Part shown: positions 51,188 to 59,946 of the stretch, piece by piece | How positions within the stretch are numbered: the first letter of the stretch is position 1 | How the letters are laid out: the number at the start of each line of letters is the position of its first letter | Origin: Yoonia sp. BS5-3 | GTDB taxonomy: Bacteria > Pseudomonadota > Alphaproteobacteria > Rhodobacterales > Rhodobacteraceae | Reading direction: 5' to 3' | NCBI RefSeq assembly: GCF_038069655.2 | Contig: NZ_CP150951.2 | Span: forward strand, 310,001-374,000 | DNA: 64,000 nt | Notes under the pieces: generated by a model | The model's database searches: none | Told to the model about the DNA's origin: nothing | The model's input: the letters and a program-made list of their open reading frames with translations, nothing else | Translations under genes and position numbers: made by a program

Positions 51188-52386
51188 CGTTTTACAAGGC
51201 TCCATTGGGTGACCGGCATCAGCGGGCGCCAACCGGTCAGGCTGCCAACAGGGGATGCACGATGCACGGACAATTTCACCAGATCACCGCCATAGGCCTT
51301 ATGCAAAGCAATCAACGCCGCCTCACTTTCCAACGTCACCGCATTGGCCACCAACCGGCCCAAAGGGCGTAGCGCATCCCAGGCGGCCTCAAATGTCGGG
51401 CGGCTCAAACCACCGCCAATAAAAATCGCATCCGGGGCGGCAAGCCCGTCAAGGGCAGCAGGGACAGTGCCATCCACCAATGCCAGCTTGGGCACGCCCA
51501 GCGCCAGCGCATTCGCAGCAGCCATCGCGCGCCTGTCCGCGCGGGGTTCAATGCCGATGGCGCGGGCATAGCGGGCCGCACGCATCCACTCAATCGCGAC
51601 AGACCCGCAACCGCAGCCGATATCCCAAAGCAGGGCGCCGCGCATCGGCATCAGCTTGGCCAGGGTGGCCGCACGGATCTCTTGCTTGGTCATTGTGCCA
51701 TCTGACTGAAACAAATCATCGGCCAGGCCCGGCACACGGGGCAGCAATGCCGCATCAGGGGCGGCAATGCATTCAACGGCAAGCGTATTGAACGCAGGCA
51801 CATCATGGTGCCAACTTTCGGCGATACCATCAAAACGGACCTCATCCTTGCCGCCCATAGCCGCCAGCACACTCATCCGGGATGCACCAAAACCCCGGGC
51901 AGTCAGAAACTTCGCGATCTGGGCAGGGGTCTCTTTGCCTGTGGTGAGAACCAAAAGCCGCAGATCAGGCTGGATAAAGGCAATCATCTGCTCAACCGGG
52001 CGGCCATGCACGGTCAGGGTCTCAACATCCGCGAGGGACCAGCCCATGCGGGCCGCTGCCAATTGAAAGGCGCTCAGCTGCGGGTGGTATATGATCTCAG
52101 CGGGGTCAATGGCCCGCCCGATCCGGGCACCCACCGAATACCAAAGCGGATCACCCGTGGCGAGCACGACAACACGCTGGCCCTTCAAACCTTTGATCGT
52201 GTCGATCAACGCATCAAACGGGTGCGGCCAGGCCAAACGCTTTGCGGGCAAATCCCCAGTCAAACGATGATGCCGATCCCCGCCAATGATAACGTCGGCG
52301 GCAGTAACAACAGCGCGGGTGGCAGGCAAAAGGCCATCCATCCCATCCTCGCCGATACCAACAATATGCAACCAAGGCTCAGCCAT
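51184..52386 (-). CDS. cobL: Precorrin-6Y C5,15-methyltransferase (CbiE-CbiT fusion)
   Basis: The 400-residue two-domain enzyme has CbiE at about 1-200 (LHIVGIGEDGMDGLLPATRA; LATGDPLWYSVGARIGRAI) and CbiT at about 210-390, with the SAM motif LLWDIGCGCGSVAIEWMRAA and FIGGGLSRPTFEAAWDAL. It methylates C5 and C15 and decarboxylates the C12 acetate chain of precorrin-6Y. The start at 52386 overlaps the cobH stop by 8 bp. Confidence 0.95.
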   Translation of the reverse strand: MAEPWLHIVGIGEDGMDGLLPATRAVVTAADVIIGGDRHHRLTGDLPAKRLAWPHPFDALIDTIKGLKGQRVVVLATGDPLWYSVGARIGRAIDPAEIIYHPQLSAFQLAAARMGWSLADVETLTVHGRPVEQMIAFIQPDLRLLVLTTGKETPAQIAKFLTARGFGASRMSVLAAMGGKDEVRFDGIAESWHHDVPAFNTLAVECIAAPDAALLPRVPGLADDLFQSDGTMTKQEIRAATLAKLMPMRGALLWDIGCGCGSVAIEWMRAARYARAIGIEPRADRRAMAAANALALGVPKLALVDGTVPAALDGLAAPDAIFIGGGLSRPTFEAAWDALRPLGRLVANAVTLESEAALIALHKAYGGDLVKLSVHRASPVGSLTGWRPLMPVTQWSLVKR

Positions 52387-53017
52387 CTTCAGGCAACCCC
52401 GCAGCCAATGCATTCACCGCAGCCGAGGCCATCGCCGATCCGCCGCGGCGGCCGCGCAAAGCAACATAGGCCGCACCGCGCGGATCGCGGGCCAGCTCTG
52501 CCTTGCTTTCTGCCGCGCCAACAAAGCCAACGGGAAAACCCAGGATAATGGCAGGCTTGGGCCAGCCTGCGTCCAAAAGCTCAAGCAAATGAAACAGCGC
52601 TGTGGGTGCATTGCCCACCGCGACAACCGCGCCATCCAAATGATCTTTCCAAAGTTCAACCGCGGCGGCCGACCGCGTATTGCCGATTTCAGCTGCGCGC
52701 TGCGGCACGCAAGGGTCATTCAAAGTGACGATCACATCATTGTCTGCAGGCAGGTAACGGCGAATAATGCCGGCCCCGACCATTTCGCAATCACATAAGA
52801 TCGGGGCACCAGCGCGCAGCGCTTGGCTTCCAACCGCCGCTGCCCCTTTCGAAAACGCCAAACGATCGACGACATCCACCATGCCGCAGGCATGGATCAA
52901 ACGGGTCATCAATGGATGCATATCCGGCGCAAACCGATCCAGCCGTGCTTCAGACCGCACAGTCGCAAAGCTTTCGGCATAAATCGCCTTAGGGTCTTTT
53001 TCATAAGGCCTGATCAT
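52379..53017 (-). CDS. cobH: Precorrin-8X methylmutase
   Basis: The 212-residue enzyme has CobH hallmarks: IYAESFATVRSEARLDRF, the catalytic His in RLIHACGMVD, FSKGAAAVGSQALRAGAPIL and GNAPTALFHLLELL. It moves the C11 methyl to C12 to form hydrogenobyrinic acid (or the cobalt form). The ATG at 53017 was preferred to the GTG three codons upstream; neither has a strong ribosome site. Palindrome copy 3 lies just upstream. Confidence 0.94.
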   Translation of the reverse strand: MIRPYEKDPKAIYAESFATVRSEARLDRFAPDMHPLMTRLIHACGMVDVVDRLAFSKGAAAVGSQALRAGAPILCDCEMVGAGIIRRYLPADNDVIVTLNDPCVPQRAAEIGNTRSAAAVELWKDHLDGAVVAVGNAPTALFHLLELLDAGWPKPAIILGFPVGFVGAAESKAELARDPRGAAYVALRGRRGGSAMASAAVNALAAGLPEDG

Positions 53018-53052
53018 CAGCAGCACATTTTTAGATGAAAAATGTGCGCGGC

Positions 53053-53076
53053 GAAGAATTTTCGCGAAAATTCTTC
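53053..53076. repeat. 24-bp TTTCGCGAAA-core palindrome, copy 3
   Basis: A perfect 24-bp palindrome with half-site GAAGAATTTTCG lies in the 63-bp gap between the CbiX gene and cobH. The core is shared with copies 1 and 2; the flanking bases differ but remain fully paired, as if the pairing is maintained. Confidence 0.8.
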
Positions 53077-53080
53077 CACG

Positions 53081-54271
53081 CTACCGCCCCTTCCGCGCAC
53101 TTTCAGGACCGTGCGGGTGATCTGCATGGGGATAAACCGCATGATGGTGATGGTGGTCATGATCGTTGCCATGATGATGGTGGTGGTGGTCATGGTGATG
53201 CTGCGCCTCGAGGCGGCACAGCCCGGTACAAAACATCTCACAATGTGTGCAATCAGCCACGTTTGAGCCCGGCGCATGCGCCCCCTGCCCCTCAACATGG
53301 TGGTGATGGCTTTCCTGCACGGCACCCACCTCTGCCTCAAAGCCGAGAACCTTGACGCGGTATTTACACAAAACACAGGTGGGCGGGGGAACCGCACCAA
53401 AGGCCGGGTGCTTACGGTCGGCCACGCTGATATGGTGATGCGCGCCATCTTCAAGCGCCAATACCTGTTCGCGATAGCCACAAATCCCGCAATTGGGCGG
53501 GGGACTGTCGCTATCCTGCTCCATGATACGCTCGGCAAAGGTTTCCAGCACTTTAGGATGATCACCCAGATAGCCAGCCTTCACGAATTGAATATCAGGA
53601 TAGGCGGCGGCAACCTGATCGGCAAAACCGTAAATCCGGTCAATCAGGATGCCGGAAAACAGAAAATATGGAAACACAATGACGCGCTGATAGGGCAAGC
53701 GGGCCACGTGCTGCAGGCAAGGTTCAACCAGCGGAAAGGTCACGCCGGAATAACCTACTTCGCACCAGCCAAAGCCCATGCCCTCTTGCAACATCCGGGC
53801 GATCTTGGACACATTCCCATTGGCATCAGGATCCGAAGCACCACGGCCAATCACAACCAAACATGTCTCGGTCAGGGGCAATTCACCGTGATCGGCATTG
53901 GCCTGATCCACGGCGGACTGGATACGGCCCGCGGCCGCCGCAATCATCTTGGGGTCAACGCCCAATTCGCGGCCATAGCTAACCGTCATGCCATGCTTGG
54001 CCGCATAGGTATTCAGGACTGTGGGAATGTCATTCTTGGCATGCATGGCGGCAAATAGCATGCCGGGCACCGCCAAAATCCGCTCACACCCGGCCGCGCG
54101 CAATTTGTCCAACCCATCACGGATCACCGGATTGGCAAATTCCAGATACCCATAATCTGTGAGCCAATCGGGAGGCAGATAATCAGGCAGCTTTTCGGCC
54201 AACACAGCAAACTCATCGACAGCCGACTGGCTGCGCGAACCATGGCCGCAAATCATGACCCCGGTTTTCAT
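53081..54271 (-). CDS. cbiX: Sirohydrochlorin cobaltochelatase CbiX with metal-binding tail
   Basis: The 396-residue protein has two CbiX half-domains at about 1-255. The active-site His is in MICGHGSRSQSAVDE; the second half has VVIGRGASDPDANGNV. The last 140 residues add Cys pairs (CGICGYREQV, CVLCKYRVKVLG, CTHCEMFCTGLC) and a His-rich tail with HHHDHHHHHHGNDHDHHHHH. The tail may store cobalt and the Cys may hold an iron-sulfur cluster, as described for long CbiX proteins. It inserts cobalt into sirohydrochlorin. It overlaps the small membrane-protein gene upstream by 4 bp. Confidence 0.92.
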   Translation of the reverse strand: MKTGVMICGHGSRSQSAVDEFAVLAEKLPDYLPPDWLTDYGYLEFANPVIRDGLDKLRAAGCERILAVPGMLFAAMHAKNDIPTVLNTYAAKHGMTVSYGRELGVDPKMIAAAAGRIQSAVDQANADHGELPLTETCLVVIGRGASDPDANGNVSKIARMLQEGMGFGWCEVGYSGVTFPLVEPCLQHVARLPYQRVIVFPYFLFSGILIDRIYGFADQVAAAYPDIQFVKAGYLGDHPKVLETFAERIMEQDSDSPPPNCGICGYREQVLALEDGAHHHISVADRKHPAFGAVPPPTCVLCKYRVKVLGFEAEVGAVQESHHHHVEGQGAHAPGSNVADCTHCEMFCTGLCRLEAQHHHDHHHHHHGNDHDHHHHHAVYPHADHPHGPESARKGR

Positions 54272-54480
54272 GCAGGCTGCTCTTCGGCAGATTCCTCGGC
54301 CGGTTCTTCATCTTCTTCGGTTTTACCCTTCAGCGCGCCCCATAGGGCGGCAAGCCCGGCAATGCCAATCGCAGCACCCGCCAACCAGTGATTATGCCCC
54401 GCCAATTCCGCCAAATGACCGGGATGGGCCATGGCCGATTGGGCCATCAAACAAAATCCAAAAGTCAGTACCAAGCGCAT
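54268..54480 (-). CDS. Small membrane protein at the head of the cobalamin operon
   Basis: The 70-residue protein has a signal-type N-terminus (RLVLTFGFCLMAQSAMA), a His-rich mature start (HPGHLAELAGHNHW), one membrane segment (LAGAAIGIAGLAALWGAL) and an acidic tail. The layout resembles DUF6732 proteins (by memory) and could bind cobalt at the periplasmic side. It is the first gene of the B12 operon, coupled to cbiX by an ATGA overlap; AGGGAGAGGC precedes its ATG. Confidence 0.75.
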   Translation of the reverse strand: MRLVLTFGFCLMAQSAMAHPGHLAELAGHNHWLAGAAIGIAGLAALWGALKGKTEEDEEPAEESAEEQPA

Positions 54481-54709
54481 GCGCCTCTCCCTTCATTGCA
54501 TCATCAGAGAGGCCGCAAGCGCAGCGCCCGACGATGTGCCACATAAGTCCCCGTCAGGGTCGACCGCCTGTGTCACCAACCTCTCTGGCCCCGAAGGGCT
54601 TCGTCCTTAGGGCACCATAGGGACAACCCGCAGGCAGAGCAATTCGATAAACGACGCTTTGCCGCCTTTACCAGACGAAAGATAAAGACAACCCGGCGGC
54701 CTTCTGCCG

Positions 54710-55687
54710 CTACGCGCCAAATGCATTCACATAATCGCTGACATGGATACCAAAGCGGCGTTTAAACGCGCGGCGCATGCGTTGCAGATCACCAAAGCCG
54801 CTTTGACGGGCGACCTCTTTCAAAGGCAGCTTATCGGCCAAAAGACCCCTTGCGTGATCGACACGCACCCTTTCCACGAACTGACCGGGGTTTTCGTGCA
54901 AATCGCGTTTGAAATGACGCGACAGGGTGCGGGGGTTCATGCCTGCGGTCTGGGCCATAGCATCTAATGTCCAGTCCAGCTGAGGCTGGGCAACGATACG
55001 CTCAACCAACTGTGTCAGCGCGTCTTCGCCGGTGAATTGGCCGGCCAGATGCATCGCATATTGGCTCTGCCCGCCCGTGCGCCGCAATTGAACCACCAAT
55101 TCGCGGGCAACAGCCAGGGCAGCAGAGGGCCCGCAATCAGCGCGAATGACAGACAGGGCCAGATCGATCCCCGTGGTCACCCCTGCCGAGGTGAACACAC
55201 GGTCCTCGGCTGCGAAAATCTGATCCAGGTCCCAAAAGACACGGTGATATCTTTGGGTATCAGCCCGCCGCGACCAATGGGTTGTGGCGCGCCGCCCGTC
55301 CAGGACACCGGCCGCCGCAAGCAGCAACGCGCCCGAGCAGATCGACATAACGCGGCCATCTGGTTGACGGTCCAGATGCCCGGCAATGAGCGCGCAAAGG
55401 GTCCGGTTCGGGATCAACGCATCCACACCTGCGCCGCCGGGGATCAACAGATCATCGCGGTCTGTCTCTGCCGTCAGGGGCGCCTCAGGAACCATGCGCA
55501 AACCGCAACCAGCTGTCACAGGCTGGCCGTCGAGCGAGACATAGCGAAGCCGATAGCGTTTCCGCCCGCCGGTCATCGCCGTGTCAAAGGCCTGCACCGG
55601 GCCCGAGACATCGAGCAAATTGACGTTATCAAAAAGCACAACATCAATGGTCCGGCATCTTTGGGGATTGTCTATTTTTGATATCAT
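54710..55687 (-). CDS. GlxA-type AraC regulator with DJ-1/PfpI domain
   Basis: The 325-residue protein has residues 12-190 as a DJ-1/PfpI class I glutamine amidotransferase-like fold (VVLFDNVNLLDVSGPVQAFD; a Cys in GRVMSICSGALLLAAAGVLD). Residues from about 220 form an AraC helix-turn-helix pair (TLDAMAQTAGMNPRTLSRHF, then PLKEVARQSGFGDLQRMRRA). It is divergent from the MFS transporter at 55756 and probably controls it. The ligand is unknown. Confidence 0.9.
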   Translation of the reverse strand: MISKIDNPQRCRTIDVVLFDNVNLLDVSGPVQAFDTAMTGGRKRYRLRYVSLDGQPVTAGCGLRMVPEAPLTAETDRDDLLIPGGAGVDALIPNRTLCALIAGHLDRQPDGRVMSICSGALLLAAAGVLDGRRATTHWSRRADTQRYHRVFWDLDQIFAAEDRVFTSAGVTTGIDLALSVIRADCGPSAALAVARELVVQLRRTGGQSQYAMHLAGQFTGEDALTQLVERIVAQPQLDWTLDAMAQTAGMNPRTLSRHFKRDLHENPGQFVERVRVDHARGLLADKLPLKEVARQSGFGDLQRMRRAFKRRFGIHVSDYVNAFGA

Positions 55688-55755
55688 TTTGACATTTTAG
55701 ACACAACGCAGCTGAATTACCACGTGCAAAGACACTCAATTTTTCAGGACAGCAC

Positions 55756-56940
55756 ATGGCGCACACATTCATTTCACGAAACGGCAATTATCTGGGGCTG
55801 CTTCTGGCGAACACGATCCTTGGATCGGCCATGCCGATGCTGATCATCTTGGGTGGGCTGGCGGGGTTGATGCTGGCGCCGTCTGCGGCATTGGCGACCT
55901 TCCCCGCCTCTTTGCAAACGCTGGCCGGGCTTTTGGCTGCAGCACCGTTTTCGCTGATGATGGGCAGATATGGCCGCAAAACCGGTTTTATCATCGGCAT
56001 TGCTTGCGCTGTGCTGGGGAGCATGGGGGGCGTCTGGGCGCTGTCTGCGGGTAGCTTTCTGGCGCTCTGCGCCGCCCATTTTGCACTGGGGGCTGCGCTG
56101 GCCTGCTTTCAGTATTTCCGCTTTGCCGCAGCCGAAACGGTAAGCGCCGAATGGCAACCTGTGGCGATCTCACTGATGCTGACATCGGGACTGATTGCAG
56201 CCTTCGCCGGGCCACAGCTTTTCATCCTAGCAAAGGATAGCCTCGCGCCCGTTCCGCTGGCAGGTGCTTATCTGGCGATTGCGATCTTGTCGCTGGTCGG
56301 GCTGATCCCGCTTGCCATGACCAAACTGCCCGCCCCGGCGGCAAGCACCCCGCAAACGCTGAAACAGCGGCTCGCGGCGCTGGCGGTCCTACGACAACGG
56401 CCGGTGCGGCTTGCGGTTGGGCTTGGGGCGGTAACGCAGGGGATCATGATGTTCTTGATGGTGCCCACACCGCTGGCGATGATCGGATGCGGCTTTACCG
56501 ATGCCGTGGCGGGGGATGTGATCCGCTGGCATGTGGTCGCAATGTTCGCGCCCAGTTTCTTCACCGGTTTCTTGATCAAGCGGTATGGGGTGCGCCCTGT
56601 GGCATTCAGCGGATTGGGGCTGTTGATCACTTCATGTATTGCCGCGCTCAGCGGGCTGACAGAGGCCCATTTTTACGGGGCGCTTATTCTGCTGGGGCTT
56701 GGCTGGAATTTCGGCTTTATCGGCGCGACCACAATGCTGGCCAATGCTGCAACGGAGGCGGAAAAATCGGTGGTTCAGGGGGCCAATGATACGGTGATCG
56801 CGCTGGTCTCAACCATTTGCGCCTTCCTGGCCGGGGCGATTGTCGCAGGGTCCGGCTGGATCCTATTGGCATTGGTGGCACTGGGGCTGCTGGCCGGGGC
56901 AACGGCGCTATTCTTGCGCGAGGCGCATGTGACAACGTAG
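55756..56940 (+). CDS. MFS transporter
   Basis: The 394-residue protein has 12 membrane segments, the classic length. The loop between segments 2 and 3 reads MMGRYGRKTGFIIG (motif A: G-R-x-G-R-K) and IKRYGVRPVAFSG marks the second half. AALACFQYFRFAAAET replaces the usual motif C region. It probably exports or imports a small metabolite; the substrate is unknown. It is divergent from the GlxA-type regulator, 68 bp apart. Confidence 0.88.
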   Translation: MAHTFISRNGNYLGLLLANTILGSAMPMLIILGGLAGLMLAPSAALATFPASLQTLAGLLAAAPFSLMMGRYGRKTGFIIGIACAVLGSMGGVWALSAGSFLALCAAHFALGAALACFQYFRFAAAETVSAEWQPVAISLMLTSGLIAAFAGPQLFILAKDSLAPVPLAGAYLAIAILSLVGLIPLAMTKLPAPAASTPQTLKQRLAALAVLRQRPVRLAVGLGAVTQGIMMFLMVPTPLAMIGCGFTDAVAGDVIRWHVVAMFAPSFFTGFLIKRYGVRPVAFSGLGLLITSCIAALSGLTEAHFYGALILLGLGWNFGFIGATTMLANAATEAEKSVVQGANDTVIALVSTICAFLAGAIVAGSGWILLALVALGLLAGATALFLREAHVTT

Positions 56941-57001
56941 GGGAACTGCCGGGGGCCAACTTGGGCGCCCGGCAGGACCACCGCACATCACTGGGTCGTC
57001 A

Positions 57002-57382
57002 TCACGCGGGCGCTGTCGCGCCAACGGCACCAAAGACCGCAATGACCAAAAACAAGATCGCAGGCGGAAATGTCATGGGATTATGCGACAACCGCAACGC
57101 TACGATCACGCCCCAAACAGCCAGACAGATCGAAAGCGCGGTCACAAAATAAACCAATGACGCATCCCGCTTGACCGCCCCCAAAAGAAAACCCACCGCC
57201 ATGAACATCATCAAAATACTGTTGGATTCCCATGAAAAGGTCATGGTCGTGCGCGGCCCTTCTTCCAGCGAAAGATTGTTCAAAATCGGGGCCGCGTTCT
57301 TGGCTGTCCCAACCAGAATATGGGCAAGACATGCAGCGCAAGACATGCCAGCGGCAGCATAAAGAAAGATCGTGTGTAGCAT
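57002..57382 (-). CDS. Conserved four-segment membrane protein
   Basis: The 126-residue protein has four hydrophobic segments (about 3-22, 49-65, 72-90 and 102-122); the loop between the first two carries NNLSLEEGPRTTMTFSWESN. Two cysteines lie in the first segment (MSCAACLAHI). The start at 57382 was chosen as the first methionine before the hydrophobic segment. It is divergent from a LysR gene, 96 bp away, and convergent with the MFS gene. No family is recognised. Confidence 0.65.
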   Translation of the reverse strand: MLHTIFLYAAAGMSCAACLAHILVGTAKNAAPILNNLSLEEGPRTTMTFSWESNSILMMFMAVGFLLGAVKRDASLVYFVTALSICLAVWGVIVALRLSHNPMTFPPAILFLVIAVFGAVGATAPA

Positions 57383-57478
57383 CAGAACATCCTTTTTTCT
57401 CAGTTCGCACCAAGAATAGGGACTATGGCGGCGGCGGATACTTGCAAAAACGAAACTGATGATTGCATATTCGCAAAC

Positions 57479-58324
57479 ATGTATGATTGGGACGATTACC
57501 GCTACATCCTGGCCATTGCGCAGGCCAAAAGCCTGCCATCTGCGGCAAAGCACCTTGGCGTTGCGGTCTCGACGGTGATGCGGCGGCTGGATAAGATACA
57601 ATCACGCTCGGCCATGCCGCTTTTTGAAAAAACGGCGCAGGGGTATCAACCGACCGATCTGGGCGACCGGCTTTGCGGTATTGCCGAAGACATGTTTGCA
57701 CAGGCCATGCTGGCCGAAGGCTGCCTGCGCAACGCAACCGAAAGCTATGAAGGGCAGCTGCGCATCAGCGGCAGCGAAGTGATCGTTCCCTATTTTCTGG
57801 CGCGGCATATTCCTGCCATTCAGCAGAGCGCCCCGGGGCTGCGGGTCGCGCTTAGCGTCCATAGCGATAGCCCCAGCCAAACGGCGTCCGAATTTGATCT
57901 CTCGCTTTGGCCGAAATGCCCATCCAACCCTGATCTATTTGGGCGCAAGCTGACCAATATCCGCTGGGCACTTTACGGCACCAAAGATGCACCTGGCGGG
58001 CAGGTATCGCTGGGAATGTCCGGCAGGGGCGGCGCACAACATCCGGCAGGTGGACAACCCGAACCGCAGATGTTCACAAACAGCCTGATCGCGGCGGCAG
58101 CCATTGCAGCGGCGGGCGGGCCTGCGGCCTTCATACCCTGCCTTCTTGGTGAAAGCTGGCCGGGGCTGACGCGGCTCTCGGCCCCAACCGATCACGACAT
58201 TGGCGAACTCTGGGTCATCTACCGCAAAGACCTGCGCCGGACCGCCCGGATCAAGCGCGTTCTGTCGCATCTTGTCAGTGCCGCGCGCGAAGATGCGCAT
58301 CTGTTTCTTGGCGACGCGCCGTGA
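57479..58324 (+). CDS. LysR-family regulator
   Basis: The 281-residue protein has an N-terminal LysR helix-turn-helix (LPSAAKHLGVAVSTVMRRLD, residues 18-37, then MPLFEKTAQGYQPTDLGDRL) and an effector domain that is slightly short. Its linker GMSGRGGAQHPAGGQPEPQM is unusual. The start at 57479 gives the typical MYDWDDYRYILAIAQ. It probably controls the divergent membrane-protein gene. A copy of the dispersed repeat lies 18 bp beyond its stop. Confidence 0.87.
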   Translation: MYDWDDYRYILAIAQAKSLPSAAKHLGVAVSTVMRRLDKIQSRSAMPLFEKTAQGYQPTDLGDRLCGIAEDMFAQAMLAEGCLRNATESYEGQLRISGSEVIVPYFLARHIPAIQQSAPGLRVALSVHSDSPSQTASEFDLSLWPKCPSNPDLFGRKLTNIRWALYGTKDAPGGQVSLGMSGRGGAQHPAGGQPEPQMFTNSLIAAAAIAAAGGPAAFIPCLLGESWPGLTRLSAPTDHDIGELWVIYRKDLRRTARIKRVLSHLVSAAREDAHLFLGDAP

Positions 58325-58342
58325 AGGCGGAACGACAATCGG

Positions 58343-58387
58343 CGTACATACGCATTCTGTACGCCATATGTACGCGATCTGTATCGT
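58343..58387. repeat. 45-bp dispersed repeat, copy 2
   Basis: This gap-free partner of 47205-47249 keeps CGTACATAC, CATATGTACGC and ATCTGTAT. It lies between the LysR gene stop and the transglycosylase gene start. Confidence 0.65.
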
Positions 58388-58523
58388 CAAAAGCCTATGT
58401 TTTCAGGGCGATCCGTACCCGCGTGGTCACAAAGCCCCGTTTTCTGCCCAAGCCCTGCAAACAGCCTTGCGCAACGGGCCAGCCCTGCTAACGTCTGCGC
58501 GCATTTCAAATCGGAGCCACACC

Positions 58524-59687
58524 ATGCGCCTCGCCCTCGCTTTTAGCCTCTTTGCCAGCGCCGCAACCGCCCAAACCTGCGGCGGCCCCGTCGGGGATTT
58601 TATCAATGGAGTCAAGGCCGAAGCCGTGGCCAGCGGCATCCCAGCCGAGACCGCAGATCAGTTCTTTCGGGGCGCACAGATCGACCAATCCGTCATCCGG
58701 GCCGACCGGTCGCAGGGTGTTTTCCAAAAAGACTTTGTCAGCTTTTCGCGTGCACTGATCTCACAAAACCGGATCGATAACGGACGGATCTATGGCGAAC
58801 GGTATGACAGCACCTTTGATGAGATCGAGCGGCGCTTCGGCATCTCGCGCGGTGTCCTGCTTGCCTTCTGGGCGTTCGAAACAGATTACGGCCAGGTGCA
58901 GGGCAGCTTTAACACGCGCAACGCCCTTTTGACCTTGGCCCATGACTGTCGGCGACCAGAGCTGTTCCGCCCGCAACTCATTGCAGCAATTGAACTTTTC
59001 CGGCGTGGCGGCATGGATCCGGCCAGTACAACGGGGGCCTGGGCAGGTGAGATTGGACAGCTTCAAAAGCTCCCGCGTGAGATCGTTTTGCAAGGGCTCG
59101 ACGGCGACGGGGATGGTGTTGTGAACCTGAAAACCTCTGCCCCGGACGCGTTGATGACGGGGGCAAATGTACTGTCTTCGCTGGGCTGGCGCGCGGGCGA
59201 GCCTTGGCTGCAAGAAGTGGTTTTGCCAGACAATCTCGATTGGTCACAAACTGGGCTAAACCACAAAAACAGCGTCCGGGACTGGGCCGCACAAGGCGTG
59301 ACCGCACGGCAAGGCAGCCTTGGCCCCGCGAACCTGCAGGCTTCGATTCTTTTGCCTATGGGGCGCAACGGCCCGGCCTTTCTGGCCTACCCGAATTTTG
59401 AGGTCTATTTCGACTGGAACAAAAGCTTTGTCTACGTGACCACAGCGGCCTATTTCGCAACCCGGCTAAGCGGCGCGCAAGTCTATGATGCGGGCAATCC
59501 CAGCGCACCGCTGTCAGGGCCGCAAATGCAACAATTGCAGCAAAAGCTGACAGCATTAGGCCATGATGTGGGCGGTATTGACGGCATTCTGGGGGCCAAG
59601 ACACGGGCGGCGGTTCAGGCCGAACAAGTCCGGCTGGGCCTGCCTGCAGATGCCTGGCCAACGCTTGAATTGCTCAATCGTCTCTAG
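58524..59687 (+). CDS. Lytic murein transglycosylase (MltB type) with peptidoglycan-binding domain
   Basis: The 387-residue protein has a signal peptide at 1-17 (LALAFSLFASAATAQ). The SLT-2 domain at about 20-315 includes the catalytic Glu in LLAFWAFETDYGQVQGSFNT and GRNGPAFLAYPNFEVYFDWN. A peptidoglycan-binding domain 1 follows at about 325-385 (QQLQQKLTALGHDVGGIDGI; KTRAAVQAEQVRLGLP). It cleaves glycan strands in the periplasm. Its TAG stop is also the left target duplication (CTAG) of the adjacent MITE. Confidence 0.92.
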   Translation: MRLALAFSLFASAATAQTCGGPVGDFINGVKAEAVASGIPAETADQFFRGAQIDQSVIRADRSQGVFQKDFVSFSRALISQNRIDNGRIYGERYDSTFDEIERRFGISRGVLLAFWAFETDYGQVQGSFNTRNALLTLAHDCRRPELFRPQLIAAIELFRRGGMDPASTTGAWAGEIGQLQKLPREIVLQGLDGDGDGVVNLKTSAPDALMTGANVLSSLGWRAGEPWLQEVVLPDNLDWSQTGLNHKNSVRDWAAQGVTARQGSLGPANLQASILLPMGRNGPAFLAYPNFEVYFDWNKSFVYVTTAAYFATRLSGAQVYDAGNPSAPLSGPQMQQLQQKLTALGHDVGGIDGILGAKTRAAVQAEQVRLGLPADAWPTLELLNRL

Positions 59688-59946
59688 GGTCAGGACCCAT
59701 TAATCTTGCATCGTCAGCGGTGATTTCACGAAATATCAGTGGTTTGCGGCGTGCGGCCATAGTGTTCTACGGCCAAGCGGCGCACGCCGCTGAGATGAAG
59801 TGAAATCGCCGCCCTTCGGGTTTGCCGGATTTTCTCTCTGACCTGTGGCACATCTGCTTGAAATAGAACCACTATTTTTGCGCAGATGCTTCTTGTCAGA
59901 GAAAAAATCTGGTAAACTGACGGTGCCAGATTAATGGGTCATGACC
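59688..59946. mobile_element. 259-bp MITE, IS5-type, flanked by CTAG
   Basis: The ends form a terminal inverted repeat of about 24 bp with two mismatches (left GGTCAGGACCCATTAATC, right on the complement GGTCATGACCCATTAATC). The element is flanked on both sides by CTAG (59684-59687 and 59947-59950), the 4-bp YTAR duplication of IS5-type transposases. No transposase frame is present. The interior holds a further long stem (GCGGCGTGCG with CGCACGCCGC) within an outer GGTGATTTCAC/GTGAAATC pair. It needs a transposase in trans. Confidence 0.85.

Noticed and set aside
53097..53225. Microsatellite-like ATGGTG/CATGAT repeats
   Set aside because: They are the codons of the His-rich tail of CbiX in the correct frame, followed by a normal stop.
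54481..54709. Possible cobalamin riboswitch ahead of the B12 operon
   Set aside because: Both strands were read for the B12 box and the conserved GCCACTG loop. A partial likeness (GTCAGGGTCGACCGCC on plus) is on the wrong strand and the other core elements are absent. Only small GC hairpins are seen.
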